From the NCBI GenBank assembly GCA_003223645.1, contig QHVT01000020.1:1-64000 (forward strand): a stretch of DNA of 64,000 nucleotides. The letters run 5' to 3'. Source of the DNA: Acidobacteriota bacterium (GTDB lineage: Bacteria > Acidobacteriota > Thermoanaerobaculia > Gp7-AA8). The notes under the pieces are model-generated. The model searched no databases and had not been told where the DNA came from. It worked only from the letters and a program-made list of their open reading frames with translations. Shown in pieces: positions 17,436 through 27,046 of the stretch (its first letter is position 1; the number at the start of each line of letters is the position of its first letter). A program made the position numbers and the translations under genes.

Positions 17436-18974
17436 ATGAAACTCTCTCGTCTCAATCGACGTCTGGCCGGCGCACTGCTGTTAGGAGCGCTGGTCTTCGT
17501 CCCGCAGGCCCTGGCCTCCAGTCACCGCGAGGCGCTCGCGATCCTCAATGAACCGTGCGCCGACAATACCGACACCTACGCCTGGGTGTCGAACAGCACG
17601 CACGACAAGCTGTACCTGATCATGGATTTCAACCCGCTCCACGAGCCGGGGCAGGGAAATCAGGGCTTTCGCGCGTGTAACGGATACCGCTACGAGTTCC
17701 ACATCGGCAAAGGCGCCAATCTGAAGGACGAAGCGGTCTATCGCATCGAGTTCAAGAACACGCTCAATCCCGAAGCGGCGCCGAGCGCGACGGATCCGCT
17801 GGGCGGCGGCAACGAGCTGTTGTGGCAGCTCACCGGCGGCACCGAGACCATGACGATTACCCGCGTCGTGGCGCCGGGACAGCCGAATCCCACCGTGCTG
17901 GCCGCGGACGTCACGGTGCTCCCGAACAATCACGGCCCGCAGACCGATCGCCTCATCTACGGCCTCGGCCCGTTCAAGGGCTACGACTCCGGCGATCCGT
18001 CGAGCCGCGATACCGGTCTCTATGACCAGAATTTCATCGACACTTTCATTCACAATTTGTCCAACGGCGGACGCGTGATCGCCGGACAATTCGACGATCC
18101 GTATCAGCTCGACGAGAAAGGAATTTTCGATCTGGTCAACCTGGGCCGAGGCGATCTGGGTGGCATTCAGGGCGCGCGCAACACACCGATTGAAGACGTG
18201 TTCACCGGGTTCAACATCTTCTCCATCGCGCTCGAGATTCCGACGGGCGAGCTCTTCCCGAATGGCATTCCCCACAATGGACAGTTGATGCAGAACACGA
18301 CCGACAGCCTGCTGCGCGTCTGGGCCAGCATCAGCCGCCAGGCGGTTCAGACCGTCGACCCGACGAATATCGTGACCGGCGTCCGCGGCTCAGGCAATTA
18401 CGTGCAGGTCGGCCGCAATGCGCTGCCGCTCTTCAATGCCGGATTCGTCGGAACACAGCGACAGACGCTTTATCTCCACACCGATCCGATGAAGGACGTC
18501 ACGCGCTTCGGCGCCGACGTGCTGTTCCCCGTCCTCGTCCGCGATCTCGAGGCCCTCGGCATCTATAAAGCGCTCGGCGTTCCGGCCAGCGCCGTCACCA
18601 CCCTCAAGGGACCGCGGCTCGACATCATCAACGCGATCAACCTCGGCCGCCCGATTCCTATCGCCGACGGCTCGACCGGCGACGTCATTACGCTCGACGC
18701 GGCGGTCGACTCGTCGTTCCCCAATGGCCGACGGCTGGGCGGCGGCACCGCGCCTAACAAGCATCAGGTCAACGTCAATACCGTACTGATCAGCCTCATC
18801 GCAGCCGGCGATCCGGCCGCGGGCCTCGGCAAGGGCGTCGAAGTCAATGACAAGGACTTCCTGCCGCGCTTCCCGTTCCTCGCGCCCGCGCATCAGGGGC
18901 TCTTGCAGGGACACGGCGGCACGAATGTTCCGACGCAACCGACGCCCCCCAACCCGAATCTGCCGCAGCCGTGA
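17436..18974 (+). CDS. Secreted DUF4331 family protein
   Basis: A 512-residue protein with a ribosome-binding site (AAAGGA) and a Sec signal (LLLGALVFVPQALA). Directly after the signal is SSHREALAILNEPCADNTDTYAW, the signature start of DUF4331 proteins (S-S-H-R-E, then D-N-T-D-x-Y). Further blocks are LYLIMDFNPLHEPG, FIDTFIHNLSNGGRVIAG, QFDDPYQLD and FPNGRRLGGG. These proteins are exported, of unknown function, and often co-occur with TPR and other secreted proteins. The following gene begins 13 bases later, so the two form an operon. Confidence 0.88.
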   Translation: MKLSRLNRRLAGALLLGALVFVPQALASSHREALAILNEPCADNTDTYAWVSNSTHDKLYLIMDFNPLHEPGQGNQGFRACNGYRYEFHIGKGANLKDEAVYRIEFKNTLNPEAAPSATDPLGGGNELLWQLTGGTETMTITRVVAPGQPNPTVLAADVTVLPNNHGPQTDRLIYGLGPFKGYDSGDPSSRDTGLYDQNFIDTFIHNLSNGGRVIAGQFDDPYQLDEKGIFDLVNLGRGDLGGIQGARNTPIEDVFTGFNIFSIALEIPTGELFPNGIPHNGQLMQNTTDSLLRVWASISRQAVQTVDPTNIVTGVRGSGNYVQVGRNALPLFNAGFVGTQRQTLYLHTDPMKDVTRFGADVLFPVLVRDLEALGIYKALGVPASAVTTLKGPRLDIINAINLGRPIPIADGSTGDVITLDAAVDSSFPNGRRLGGGTAPNKHQVNVNTVLISLIAAGDPAAGLGKGVEVNDKDFLPRFPFLAPAHQGLLQGHGGTNVPTQPTPPNPNLPQP

Positions 18975-18987
18975 TTAGGAGAACATC

Positions 18988-19725
18988 ATGAAGAAATTTG
19001 TCTGCTCGATTGCCCTCGTTCTCGCGGCCGGCGCGTTCGCACAGCAGCGGCGCGCAGTGCCGACCGACAGTTTCGCCTCCGACAGCCAGACCATTCCCGT
19101 CATGGCCAACAATCCCGGAATCGGCGGCGCCGTATTTCAGACGTATGTCGCATTGCTCAATCCGACCGCGTCCGCGTTTTCGATCGACGTCAATCTCTAT
19201 GATCCGGCCGGAACGAAGCGCGCGGCCACGATTACGCTCGCGGCGGGAGAATTGAAGACGTACAACAACTTCCTGTCCGAAGTGTTCAATTACAACGGCG
19301 GGGGCGCCGTGACGTTCAAGTCCGCGGCCGGAAATCGCTTCATTGTGAACGCCGAGGTGCGCACCGCCGGCTCGCGTTACAGCACGCCCGTACCGGCGCT
19401 CGAATTCGCCGGCTCGAATTCCCGCTCCTTCAGCGCCGGCATCACCGTCGACTCGAATTCGCGCACGAACGTCGGCTGCTTCAATCAGGCCGGCGTCGCG
19501 AACACCGTGAAGGCGACGGTCTACGACAACAGCGGCAAACAGACCCTCGGCACGGCGACGCTCAATCTCGCCGCCAACGGCTGGGGCCAGACGTCGATCA
19601 ACGCGATCGTCAGCGGCGGCTACGTCGTCTTCGAGCCCGAAGACTCCGCCGTCTGCTACGCCGTCGTCGTCGATAACAGCACTAACGACGGCCGCTTCAT
19701 CTCCGCCGCCGAATACAAGCCGTAA
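18988..19725 (+). CDS. Secreted beta-sandwich protein, unrecognised
   Basis: A 245-residue protein with a ribosome-binding site AGGAG and a signal peptide (MKKFVCSIALVLAAGAFAQ). The mature part alternates strands of Ig-like character: TYVALLNPTASAFSIDVNLYDP, ITLAAGELKTYNNFL, KATVYDNSGKQTLGTATLNL and WGQTSINAI. This pattern resembles exported proteins of Acidobacteria that describe two repeated C2-like beta sandwiches. No catalytic motif is seen. It is co-transcribed with the DUF4331 gene and followed by a strong terminator. Confidence 0.6.
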   Translation: MKKFVCSIALVLAAGAFAQQRRAVPTDSFASDSQTIPVMANNPGIGGAVFQTYVALLNPTASAFSIDVNLYDPAGTKRAATITLAAGELKTYNNFLSEVFNYNGGGAVTFKSAAGNRFIVNAEVRTAGSRYSTPVPALEFAGSNSRSFSAGITVDSNSRTNVGCFNQAGVANTVKATVYDNSGKQTLGTATLNLAANGWGQTSINAIVSGGYVVFEPEDSAVCYAVVVDNSTNDGRFISAAEYKP

Positions 19726-19738
19726 TTCACTTTCATCG

Positions 19739-19772
19739 AAGCCGGAGGCGTCCAAGCGCCTCCGGCTTTTTG
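19739..19772 (+). terminator. Rho-independent terminator
   Basis: Stem AGCCGGAGGCG and CGCCTCCGGCT with a five-base loop, followed by TTTTT. It ends the DUF4331 operon. Confidence 0.85.
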
Positions 19773-19789
19773 CTGTGCTGTGGATTCGA

Positions 19790-20791
19790 TTACGAGATTG
19801 AGCTGCTGATCCTCTGCACGAACCAATACAGTCCCACCGCCGCAATCAACAGCGATCCCGGAATCACGATCCGCTGCCGGTACCACGCCTTCTTGCGGAA
19901 CCACACCCCCACCAGTAGAAAAGCCGTGAGGATGACGGTCAATTGCCCGAGCTCCACGCCGGCGTTGAACGCGAGCAGCGCCGGGACGAATTCGGAGCGG
20001 GGGAGTCCGATGTCGGTGAGGACGCCGGCGAAGCCCATGCCGTGCAGGAGGCCGAAGCAGAAGACGACGAGCGGACGCCACGCGTGCAGCTTCGACGTGA
20101 AGACGTTTTCGACGGCGACGTAGACGATCGAGAGGGCGATGAGCGGCTCGACGATGCGCGGCGGAAGCGAGACGACGCCGTAGGCGGTGAGCGCGAGCGT
20201 GATGGTGTGCGCGATCGTGAATGCCGACACCTGCCACAGCACGGCGCGCAGTTGGACGGCCAGCAGGAAGATGCCGAGGACGAATAGGACGTGATCGAGG
20301 CCGCGCGGAAGGATGTGCGTGTAGCCGAGGGCGAGATAGGTTTGGATGATGCGCCAGCGGGTTTGCGGGATCACGGAGCGGTCGAGGACGAACGCCTCGC
20401 TTGTTTTTCCGTTCTCGATCCATTGGCGCGCGACGCCGGAGCGGCCTTCGTTGCGCAGTGCGAGCATGAAGTAGGGAATCGCGTCATCGGCGAACGTGAA
20501 GCGCGACACGCCCGTGGGCGTGCGGCCGGAAAGGATGACGCGCGCGACCCACGACTTGCCGTTCACGCCGTCGATGATGCGGCTGTTCGGAATGACGCGG
20601 CGTCCGTCGAAGAAGATACGCGCGCTGTCGATCGCCGCGTGCGGCGAGCCGTGCTCGCGATCGACGGTGAAGTCGATCGAGTAAGTGCCGTCGCGATGGA
20701 ACGCCGCGTTGACTTGCGTCAGGCCGAGCTCGTGCGCGAAAACAGGAGCGGCGAGAAAAACGAGCAGCGGAAGCAGGCGGCGGACGTTCAC
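19790..20791 (-). CDS. HupE/UreJ-like membrane protein
   Basis: A 333-residue protein. I choose the GTG at 20791 because it overlaps the stop of the preceding gene (GTGA) and gives VNVRRLLPLLVFLAAPVFAHE-type signal sequence directly; a longer frame exists. An exported N-terminal domain (residues 20-150) precedes six or seven helices carrying GYTHILPRGLDHVLFVLG, TIAHTITLALTAYG, VENV and FGLLHGMGFAGVL, the histidine-rich motifs of the HupE/UreJ_2 family of nickel/cobalt-type permease-like proteins. It probably takes part in metal handling together with the upstream DUF4198 protein. Confidence 0.82.
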   Translation of the reverse strand: MNVRRLLPLLVFLAAPVFAHELGLTQVNAAFHRDGTYSIDFTVDREHGSPHAAIDSARIFFDGRRVIPNSRIIDGVNGKSWVARVILSGRTPTGVSRFTFADDAIPYFMLALRNEGRSGVARQWIENGKTSEAFVLDRSVIPQTRWRIIQTYLALGYTHILPRGLDHVLFVLGIFLLAVQLRAVLWQVSAFTIAHTITLALTAYGVVSLPPRIVEPLIALSIVYVAVENVFTSKLHAWRPLVVFCFGLLHGMGFAGVLTDIGLPRSEFVPALLAFNAGVELGQLTVILTAFLLVGVWFRKKAWYRQRIVIPGSLLIAAVGLYWFVQRISSSIS

Positions 20792-21573
20792 TTCGCCAGT
20801 TCGAACGTCATCGAGGCCCACCAGCTTTCCCAATCAGCGCCGCTGTCTTTCGGCGCCGGCTCCATGTGCACGGCTTTTACCAGCCAAAAGCCCGCGCGCG
20901 GGAGCTGCAGCGACGCGCGTCCGCGCTTGTCGCTGCGCGCGCGTACCGCATGCTCCGGATCGTCCTTGCTCATCGCGATGATGAGGACGTTCGACAGCGG
21001 CTTTCCGTGGAACAGGATCGTCACCGGGATCTCGCCGCCCGCGTGCAGCGCGTACGGGTTCTTGTGCGGCACGAGCTCGAGCGTGAAGCCGAGCGGTGTC
21101 TCGAATCCTGTCGACGCATCGCCGGTTGCGAGCAGCGATTTCGCGCAGCGATAGAAACGCTCGCGTCCTTCGATGTTCGTCTGTCCGCTCTTCGCGCGCT
21201 TCTCGATGATCGATTCGAGTCCTTCATCGCGCAGATAGTTTTCGAACTTGACCGCTTCCTGCGTGAGCGGCGTCGGATTGCTTTGATAGCCGATCCAGTG
21301 CAGTCCCGGCTCGTTGATGCGCATCAGGCCCGCGGGCTCGCTGCCGGGTTGTCCGATCATCGGACTGTCGCCTGCGCTCCCTTTCGCGATGAAACGCTCG
21401 ACGTATGACGGAATGCGCGGCACCGGATCGCCCTGCATTTTCTGTCCGACGCGCAGCCGCGCGCTGACGATCTGTCCCGCCGCCGGACGAAACGTCGACG
21501 GCTCGATCCAGAAATCATGGGCGAGCGCGGCGGGAGCGGCGCAGAGAAGGAGAGCGAGCGTGAATCGTTTCAC
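20788..21573 (-). CDS. DUF4198 periplasmic protein (metal-uptake associated)
   Basis: A 261-residue protein starting at a GTG (KRFTLALLLCAAPAALAHDFWIEP). HDFWIEPS right after the signal peptide is the hallmark of DUF4198, where the N-terminal His exposed after cleavage is thought to bind metal (Ni/Co or Cu). The C-terminal part (GGEIPVTILFHGKPLSNVLI, then RARSDKRGRASLQLPRAGFW) is a carboxypeptidase-regulatory-like beta sandwich. The stop overlaps the start of the HupE-like gene, so they are translationally coupled; a joint metal-acquisition role is inferred. Confidence 0.82.
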   Translation of the reverse strand: MKRFTLALLLCAAPAALAHDFWIEPSTFRPAAGQIVSARLRVGQKMQGDPVPRIPSYVERFIAKGSAGDSPMIGQPGSEPAGLMRINEPGLHWIGYQSNPTPLTQEAVKFENYLRDEGLESIIEKRAKSGQTNIEGRERFYRCAKSLLATGDASTGFETPLGFTLELVPHKNPYALHAGGEIPVTILFHGKPLSNVLIIAMSKDDPEHAVRARSDKRGRASLQLPRAGFWLVKAVHMEPAPKDSGADWESWWASMTFELAK

Positions 21574-21608
21574 GTTCAATTTACGAGGAACGCGCTTGAT
21601 CGGATTGC

Positions 21609-21713
21609 ACTGTGGAGCGGCGGCCGCCCCCGGCCGCCGAGAAGGGTCGTGCCGCTCGATGCGCATGATGTTTTTCGGCGCCCGAGGGCGGGCGCCGCTC
21701 CACAGGGCGTCGC
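21609..21713. repeat. Family D palindromic element D2
   Basis: Outer arms GTGGAGCGGCGGCCGCC and GGCGCCGCTCCAC, with a second GC-rich hairpin inside. It separates kinase 1 from the DUF4198 gene. Confidence 0.8.
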
Positions 21714-21724
21714 GAGTGATGCGG

Positions 21725-24502
21725 TCAGTGCAGCAGCACCACGTCCGACGAATCGACAACGTGCGAGATCACCGCGTGCGTGCCGCTCGCGTTCCACGCG
21801 TAGTCGAGGATCGATCCCTCGCTGAAGTGCGTGAGGCGGCGCGGCGCTCCGCCGTCCGCCGATTGCAGCCAGAGATCGGCGACGCCGTTTTCCACGGCGA
21901 CGAACGAGATCGTTCTTCCGTCGGGGAGGAAGCGGAACGCGCCGCCTTTGACGTTCAGCGTCGTCACCTTGCCGCTATTCGCGTCGATCATCGCAAGCGA
22001 CGATTTCAGCGAATCTACTGGTGAGTAAGAGCAGACGATCCGCCGTCCGTCCGGCGACATCGAGGCGTCGTGCGCGCGTGCGTCCGTCAGCGCGATCGCG
22101 CGCCCGCCCGATGCCGGCACGCGATACACCTGCATCAGCGAGTCGCCGATGCCGGTGAAGAGAATCGATTTTCCGTCGGGGGTGTAGCGGACGTATTCGA
22201 GCATGCTCGCGCTCGTGGCGATTTGTTTCTTCGGCCCGCCGCCGAGCGGCATGACCCAGAGTCCCCACGTGTTCGTTTTCTGATTGAGCGTCGCCCACGC
22301 AAGTTGTTTCGAGTCGGGCGACACCGAGAAGTCGCCGTCGCGCGGACCGCTCGTCACCTGATGTCGATCGCTGCCGTCCGCGCGCACACTCCAGATCGTG
22401 TAGTTGCGCGGCGACCCCGCGAGGTACAGGACGCGCGATCCGTCCGGTGTCGCCAGCGGATACGCCTCCGAGGATGCATCGTCGGTGAGTCGCATCGGCG
22501 CGTGGTCGGGCTGCATCGTCCAGAGATCGGGCTTGCCGTCGGTCGTCGACGTGTACACGACGCGATCGCCGGCCCAGCCGACGCCGGTGAGTCCGTTCGC
22601 CGCGTCGACGCCGGTCGTCAGCTGCCGCACGGTTCCGCGCGTGTCGGTCTCGTAGACGTTCGCCTGCCGAATCAACTGCAGCGCGGCGATCGCGCCGCTC
22701 GTTGCCACCGACGGTCCGTTGAGATCGGCGAGATCGCTCGTGATCGGCGTCGTCGCGCCGTTCTTCGGATCGATGCTCCACAGGCGGAAGCGTCCGGCCG
22801 CGCTGTCGGTCGTCGCCGCCGCAATCATGCGATCTCTCTGCGGCCACGCCACTCCTCGGAATGCGTCGAAGCGTACGTTCGTCTCGATCGCACGCGTGTT
22901 TCCTTTCGGCAATTCGACGACGATGAGCTTCGACTGCCGCGCGGCGACGATCGCGTCGCCGTCGGGCGACCACGCCGGCGAGCCGAAGCGATCCGGCATC
23001 GGGAGCGCAGCGACGACGTGCGCGTTCGTTCCGTCCGCGTTCGCGACGAGAATCGACGTCGTCGCCTTGTTGTAGTCGTCGCGCGCGAACGCGAGCTGTT
23101 TGCCGTCGGGCGAGAGCGGCGCGCGCGTGTCGACGTCTTTCACGAGCGGCTGCGCGTCGCCGCCGAGAATCGAGACGCGATAGAGAACGCCGATCGGATT
23201 CTCGTCGTAGCGCGAGAAGTACAGGTACTCGCCGTCGGGCGAGAACGTGATGCCGGAGTATTCGGCTTTGTTGTCCGCGGGCGCGACGACGAGCGTGCGG
23301 CCGGTCGCGAGCTGTTCGAGCGAGAGCGTTTGTCCCTTCGCGCCCGAGGTCACGTATGCGACATAGCGGCCGTCGGGCGAGATCGCGGTCGTGATCGCGT
23401 GGCCTTCGCTGGTGATGCGGCGAACGGTGGATTCGAGTTTCGGTTGCGATGGAGCGCGCAGCAGCAGGAACGCAAGGATGGGGAGTGCGGCGATCAGCGC
23501 AGCGAATGTGAAGATCAAAGTCCGGCGCCGGGACGGCGACTGGTCAGCCGGCGGGACGCCGGCGTTCCAGGCGCGGAGCTCGGCGGCGATCTCGCGGATG
23601 GATTGGTAGCGGTCTTCGCGATGCTTTTCGAGGCAGCGCGTGACGATGCGCCGCAATTCCGGCGGTCCGTCGAGCGGCGCGGGATCTTCGTGCACGATCT
23701 TGTAGAGCGTGTCGATGAACGACTCCGCCTCGAACGCGCGCTTGCCGCCGATCGCTTCGTAGAGGATGCAGCCGAAGGCGAAGATGTCGGCGCGGGCGTC
23801 GAGCGGCTTGCCCGTCACCTGCTCGGGCGACATGTAGCCGGGCGTGCCGAGGAGCTCGCCGTGCGCGGTGAGCGCGCGCAGCGTCGGCGAGTCCGCGCCG
23901 ATCGGATTCCAGCTCGTGTCGATCAGCTTGGCCAGTCCGAAGTCGACGATCTTCGCGTAGCCGTCGCGCGAGACGAGGATGTTGTCGGGCTTGAGATCGC
24001 GATGAAGGATGTTCGCGCTGTGCGCCTTCGCGAGTCCGTCCGCGACTTGCGCGAGCAGCTCGATGCGCTCGCGCAGATTCGGCGCGCTCAGGAACTGTTC
24101 GCGCAGCGTGCTGCCGTCGATCAGCTCCATCGCGATGTAGTGCACTTCGCCGGCGCGAGACGGACGCTCGCCGATCGCGTGTACGCTGAGCAGCGGACGC
24201 GCGTGTCCGACTTCGTGAATCGCGACGATGTGCGGATGGCTGAGCGCCGACGTCGCGCGCGCCTCGTGCGCGAAGCGATGCACGCGCTCGCGATGGCCGG
24301 TCAGCTCGGGCGGCAGCACCTTCAACGCGACTTGGCGGTCGAGCGCACGATCGTGCGCGCGGTAGACGTCGCCCATCGCGCCCGAGCCGAGGAGCGAGAC
24401 GAGACGGTAGCGCGCGATGGTGGTGCCGGGCGGGAAGGGCTCACTCCGCGCGCTCTCTCCGGAGTCGCTCGCGGGAGTCTGCTGCTTGACCAGAGGATCC
24501 AT
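21725..24502 (-). CDS. Transmembrane Ser/Thr kinase with TolB/PD40-like sensor propeller (kinase 1)
   Basis: A 925-residue protein. The kinase domain (residues 31-305) has the glycine loop LLGSGAMGDVYRA, catalytic Lys in VALKVL, HRDLKPDN near 167, DFGLAK near 187 and GTPGYMSPEQ. A helix at 328-349 crosses the membrane. The remaining 570 residues are a series of PD40/WD40-like blades (ISPDGRYVAYV, FSPDGEYLYFSR, SPDGKQLAFARDD, WSPDGDAIVAAR), which form a beta-propeller outside the membrane. This architecture is strongly expanded in Acidobacteria. The juxtamembrane stretch WNAGVPPADQ is encoded by a small palindrome resembling other intergenic repeats. Substrates are unknown. Confidence 0.93.
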   Translation of the reverse strand: MDPLVKQQTPASDSGESARSEPFPPGTTIARYRLVSLLGSGAMGDVYRAHDRALDRQVALKVLPPELTGHRERVHRFAHEARATSALSHPHIVAIHEVGHARPLLSVHAIGERPSRAGEVHYIAMELIDGSTLREQFLSAPNLRERIELLAQVADGLAKAHSANILHRDLKPDNILVSRDGYAKIVDFGLAKLIDTSWNPIGADSPTLRALTAHGELLGTPGYMSPEQVTGKPLDARADIFAFGCILYEAIGGKRAFEAESFIDTLYKIVHEDPAPLDGPPELRRIVTRCLEKHREDRYQSIREIAAELRAWNAGVPPADQSPSRRRTLIFTFAALIAALPILAFLLLRAPSQPKLESTVRRITSEGHAITTAISPDGRYVAYVTSGAKGQTLSLEQLATGRTLVVAPADNKAEYSGITFSPDGEYLYFSRYDENPIGVLYRVSILGGDAQPLVKDVDTRAPLSPDGKQLAFARDDYNKATTSILVANADGTNAHVVAALPMPDRFGSPAWSPDGDAIVAARQSKLIVVELPKGNTRAIETNVRFDAFRGVAWPQRDRMIAAATTDSAAGRFRLWSIDPKNGATTPITSDLADLNGPSVATSGAIAALQLIRQANVYETDTRGTVRQLTTGVDAANGLTGVGWAGDRVVYTSTTDGKPDLWTMQPDHAPMRLTDDASSEAYPLATPDGSRVLYLAGSPRNYTIWSVRADGSDRHQVTSGPRDGDFSVSPDSKQLAWATLNQKTNTWGLWVMPLGGGPKKQIATSASMLEYVRYTPDGKSILFTGIGDSLMQVYRVPASGGRAIALTDARAHDASMSPDGRRIVCSYSPVDSLKSSLAMIDANSGKVTTLNVKGGAFRFLPDGRTISFVAVENGVADLWLQSADGGAPRRLTHFSEGSILDYAWNASGTHAVISHVVDSSDVVLLH

Positions 24503-24647
24503 GCTTCGTCGCCTCCCCCGGACCGTTCGGCGTATGGGCGTGTGGAACCGAAAACACTGTACAGGCTGCGCGCGTTCGTCCGGTCGCGGGTCAGTGCCGT
24601 GGTGGTGAAGGATCGGTCACACTGACGGTGGAAGGGCGGAGGGAGGG

Positions 24648-24846
24648 CGGGAAAGCAGAAAGCAGAAAGCAGAAGGCAGAAGGCAGAAGGCAGAAGGCAG
24701 AAGGCAGAAGGCAGGGGTCCGAAGTTCGAAGTTCGAGGTTCGAGGTTCGAAGTACGAGGGAAGAATTCTGAATTCATCATTCGAACCTCGAACCTCACAT
24801 TTTTGCTTTCTGCTTTCTGCTTTCTGCTTTCTGCTTTCTGCTTTGT
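24648..24846. repeat. Family A composite palindrome A3
   Basis: The longest family A copy: about ten tandem heptamers AGAAAGC/AGAAGGC at left and six CTTTCTG heptamers at right, enclosing GTTCGAG-type arrays of both orientations. It fills most of the 363-base gap between the kinase 1 start and the next gene; the rest shows no gene. Confidence 0.88.
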
Positions 24847-24865
24847 GACATAACCTGCGCGCGGT

Positions 24866-25666
24866 ATGGACAAAGTCGAACGTCTGCACGAGCTTCATCA
24901 ATCGGGCTGCTTCGTCATTCCCAATCCGTGGGACGCGGGCAGCGCAAAAGTGCTCGAACAACTCGGATTCAAAGCGCTCGCGACGACGAGCTCCGGCTTC
25001 GCGTGGTCCATCGGTCGCCGCGACAATCACGTCACGCTCGAGGACGCGCTCGCGCACTTTCGCGCGATCGCGTCGGCGGTCGACGTTCCGGTGAGCGCCG
25101 ACTTCGAGCACGGATTCGCAGCGGATCCGGATGGAGTCGCGGCGAATGTCGCGAAGGCGCTGGAGACCGGCATCGCCGGCTTGTCGATTGAAGACTCGAC
25201 GAAGGACGACGCGAATCCGCTGTTCGAGTTCGAGCTCGCGGTGCGGCGCATGCACGCCGCGCGGCGTGCGATCGACGCGAGCGGCACGCGCGCGGTGCTC
25301 ACCGGCCGCTCGGAAGGATTCATCGCCGGACGTCCCGATCTCGAGGAAACGATTCGCCGGTTGAAAGCGTACGCGGATGCGGGAGCGGACTGCCTCTTCG
25401 CGCCGGGTATCCGCGACCTGCGCGACATCGAGAGAGTCGTGCAGGCGGTCGCGCCGAAGCCGGTCAACGTCATCGGCGGCGACTACGCGACGTTCGATGA
25501 ACTGCGCGCGATCGGCGTGCGACGCATCAGCGTCGGCAGCGGACTCGCGCGCACGGCGTGGACGGGATTCCTCGCCGCCGCGAAGGAGATTGCCGAGAAC
25601 GGCACGTTCACCGGGCTCGGCCGCGCGATTTCCGGCAATGAATTGAACATGCGTTTCGTGCGATAG
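24866..25666 (+). CDS. Isocitrate lyase / PEP mutase family protein
   Basis: A 266-residue TIM-barrel enzyme. Motifs are IPNPWDAGSAKVLEQLGFKAL, TTSSGFAWSIG, PVSADFEHGF with metal-binding Asp and Glu, GLSIEDSTKD and LTGRSEGF. It belongs to the short bacterial branch (about 260 residues) that lacks the K-K-C-G-H catalytic loop of isocitrate lyase. Known relatives act on C-C or C-P bonds next to a carboxylate (2-methylisocitrate lyase, oxaloacetate hydrolase, PEP mutase), but this branch is mostly uncharacterised. It stands alone between a palindrome and a VOC gene. Confidence 0.85.
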   Translation: MDKVERLHELHQSGCFVIPNPWDAGSAKVLEQLGFKALATTSSGFAWSIGRRDNHVTLEDALAHFRAIASAVDVPVSADFEHGFAADPDGVAANVAKALETGIAGLSIEDSTKDDANPLFEFELAVRRMHAARRAIDASGTRAVLTGRSEGFIAGRPDLEETIRRLKAYADAGADCLFAPGIRDLRDIERVVQAVAPKPVNVIGGDYATFDELRAIGVRRISVGSGLARTAWTGFLAAAKEIAENGTFTGLGRAISGNELNMRFVR

Positions 25667-25743
25667 CGCAGCCGCCATCAATTCGTCACAAAGGAATCCC
25701 ATGGTCCGTTGAATAGAATCCGCGAAAAGGAGGATCACCACCG

Positions 25744-26520
25744 ATGGCCAACCTGGAATCCCACGAACCCGGAACGTTCTGTTGGATCGAGCTCGGAACG
25801 AGCGATCCGATTGCAGCGAAGCAGTACTACACGTCTCTCTTCGACTGGACGACGAACGAGAACGACATGGGCCCCGACATGGGGATTTACTACATCTTTC
25901 AGAAGAACGGGCGCGACTGCGCGGCGATGTACAAGCAGGGCGCGGATCAGCAGGGCGTTCCGCCGAACTGGATGTCCTACGTCAACGTCGTCAACGCCGA
26001 TGAGTCGACCGAGCGCGCGAAGTCCCTCGGCGCGAACGTCATGGCCGGTCCGTTCGACGTCAACGACTTCGGACGCATGGCGGTGATGATGGATCCGCAG
26101 GGCGCGCCGGTCTCGGTGTGGCAGGCGATGAAACACATCGGCGTGCAGGTCCGCGACGAAGCGAACACGCTCTGCTGGAACGAGCTGCAGGCGCGTGATG
26201 TGCCGGCGGCGAAGACGTTCTACTCGACGCTGTTCGGATGGACGCTCAAGGAGTCGCCTGAGTACACGGAGTTTAATGTCGGCCAGCGTCCGATCGGCGG
26301 GATGATGCAGTCGCAGGCGCCGGAAGGCGTGCCGTCGTACTGGCTGCCGTATTTCGCGGTCGACGACTGCGACGCGATGTTCGAGAAGTCGAACTCGCTT
26401 GGCGGCTCGTCCATCATGCCGCCGTCGACCTATCCGGGCGTCGGGCGCTTCTCGATCCTCACGGACCCGCAGGGGGCGGTGTTCGCGATCATCAAGCTGG
26501 AATTGACCCAACACTCCTGA
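25744..26520 (+). CDS. VOC family protein with two glyoxalase-like domains
   Basis: A 258-residue protein with a strong ribosome-binding site (AAAAGGAGG). Two tandem beta-alpha-beta-beta-beta modules begin [22 protein letters not shown] (residue 12) and [22 protein letters not shown] (residue 140), each followed by a block ending in DPQGA. This is the arrangement of the antibiotic-resistance/dioxygenase-like VOC proteins often described as hydrolase-like or CFP-30B type. Metal ligands are incomplete, so enzymatic activity is uncertain. Confidence 0.88.
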   Translation: MANLESHEPGTFCWIELGTSDPIAAKQYYTSLFDWTTNENDMGPDMGIYYIFQKNGRDCAAMYKQGADQQGVPPNWMSYVNVVNADESTERAKSLGANVMAGPFDVNDFGRMAVMMDPQGAPVSVWQAMKHIGVQVRDEANTLCWNELQARDVPAAKTFYSTLFGWTLKESPEYTEFNVGQRPIGGMMQSQAPEGVPSYWLPYFAVDDCDAMFEKSNSLGGSSIMPPSTYPGVGRFSILTDPQGAVFAIIKLELTQHS

Positions 26521-26603
26521 CGTTTCGGAATGCAGCTTCTGAAGGGGTTTGCACCATTGTGGCTCTCCGTCAGGCAGCACAGATTCAAGAAAGGAGATCC
26601 GCA

Positions 26604-26810
26604 ATGAGTCGTCAGACCGGAACCGTCAAATGGTTCAACGATGCCAAGGGTTTTGGATTCATCACAACTGATGGTGGCGAGGATGTGTTCGTCCACTTCA
26701 GCGCGATTCAGTCCAAGGGCTTCCGCTCGCTGGCCGAAGGCGCTCACGTCGAGTTCGACGTGACCCAGGGCCCGAAGGGCCTGCAGGCCGCGAACGTCAC
26801 CGTTTCCTAA
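26604..26810 (+). CDS. Cold-shock protein, CspA family
   Basis: A 68-residue protein beginning [19 protein letters not shown], with RNP1 (KGFGFI) and RNP2 (VFVHF) nucleic-acid-binding motifs and the closing AANVTVS. I use the ATG at 26604 because AAAGGAG lies eight bases ahead; an upstream frame start at 26559 is not needed. It acts as an RNA chaperone/antiterminator in the cytoplasm. It is followed by its own terminator. The leader after the VOC gene is only 83 bases, too short for a classic long cold-shock leader. Confidence 0.97.
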   Translation: MSRQTGTVKWFNDAKGFGFITTDGGEDVFVHFSAIQSKGFRSLAEGAHVEFDVTQGPKGLQAANVTVS

Positions 26811-26830
26811 TCAACGCTGTCTCGAAAGAA

Positions 26831-26864
26831 AAAGGCGGACTCGGAAGAGTCCGCCTTTTTTGTT
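26831..26864 (+). terminator. Rho-independent terminator of the cold-shock gene
   Basis: Stem AAAGGCGGACTC and GAGTCCGCCTTT with a GGAA loop, followed by further T residues. The A-rich left side makes it potentially bidirectional. Confidence 0.9.
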
Positions 26865-26870
26865 TCGCCG

Positions 26871-27034
26871 TCATCCTGAGCCGGCGCAGCGCGGCGATGA
26901 AAAAATCGTGTCATCCTGAGCCGCAAAGACGGCGAAGGATCCCCCGCCGACGGAGCGTCAAGCGTTCTAACGCCGGGGATCCCTCGCTACGCTCGGGATG
27001 ACACATTTTTTTACAGCGGCTCAGGATGACGACG
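26871..27034. repeat. Family G repeats G1
   Basis: Several copies of TCATCCTGAGC with GACGGCGAAGGATC in direct and inverted orientation, forming a compound hairpin. A single-hairpin copy is at 59795-59880. Confidence 0.75.
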
Positions 27035-27046
27035 GTTGAGCCGTCG

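Noticed and set aside
22070-24625. 851-codon plus-strand frame opposite kinase 1
   Set aside because: Antisense shadow; the minus strand carries a complete kinase with all motifs.
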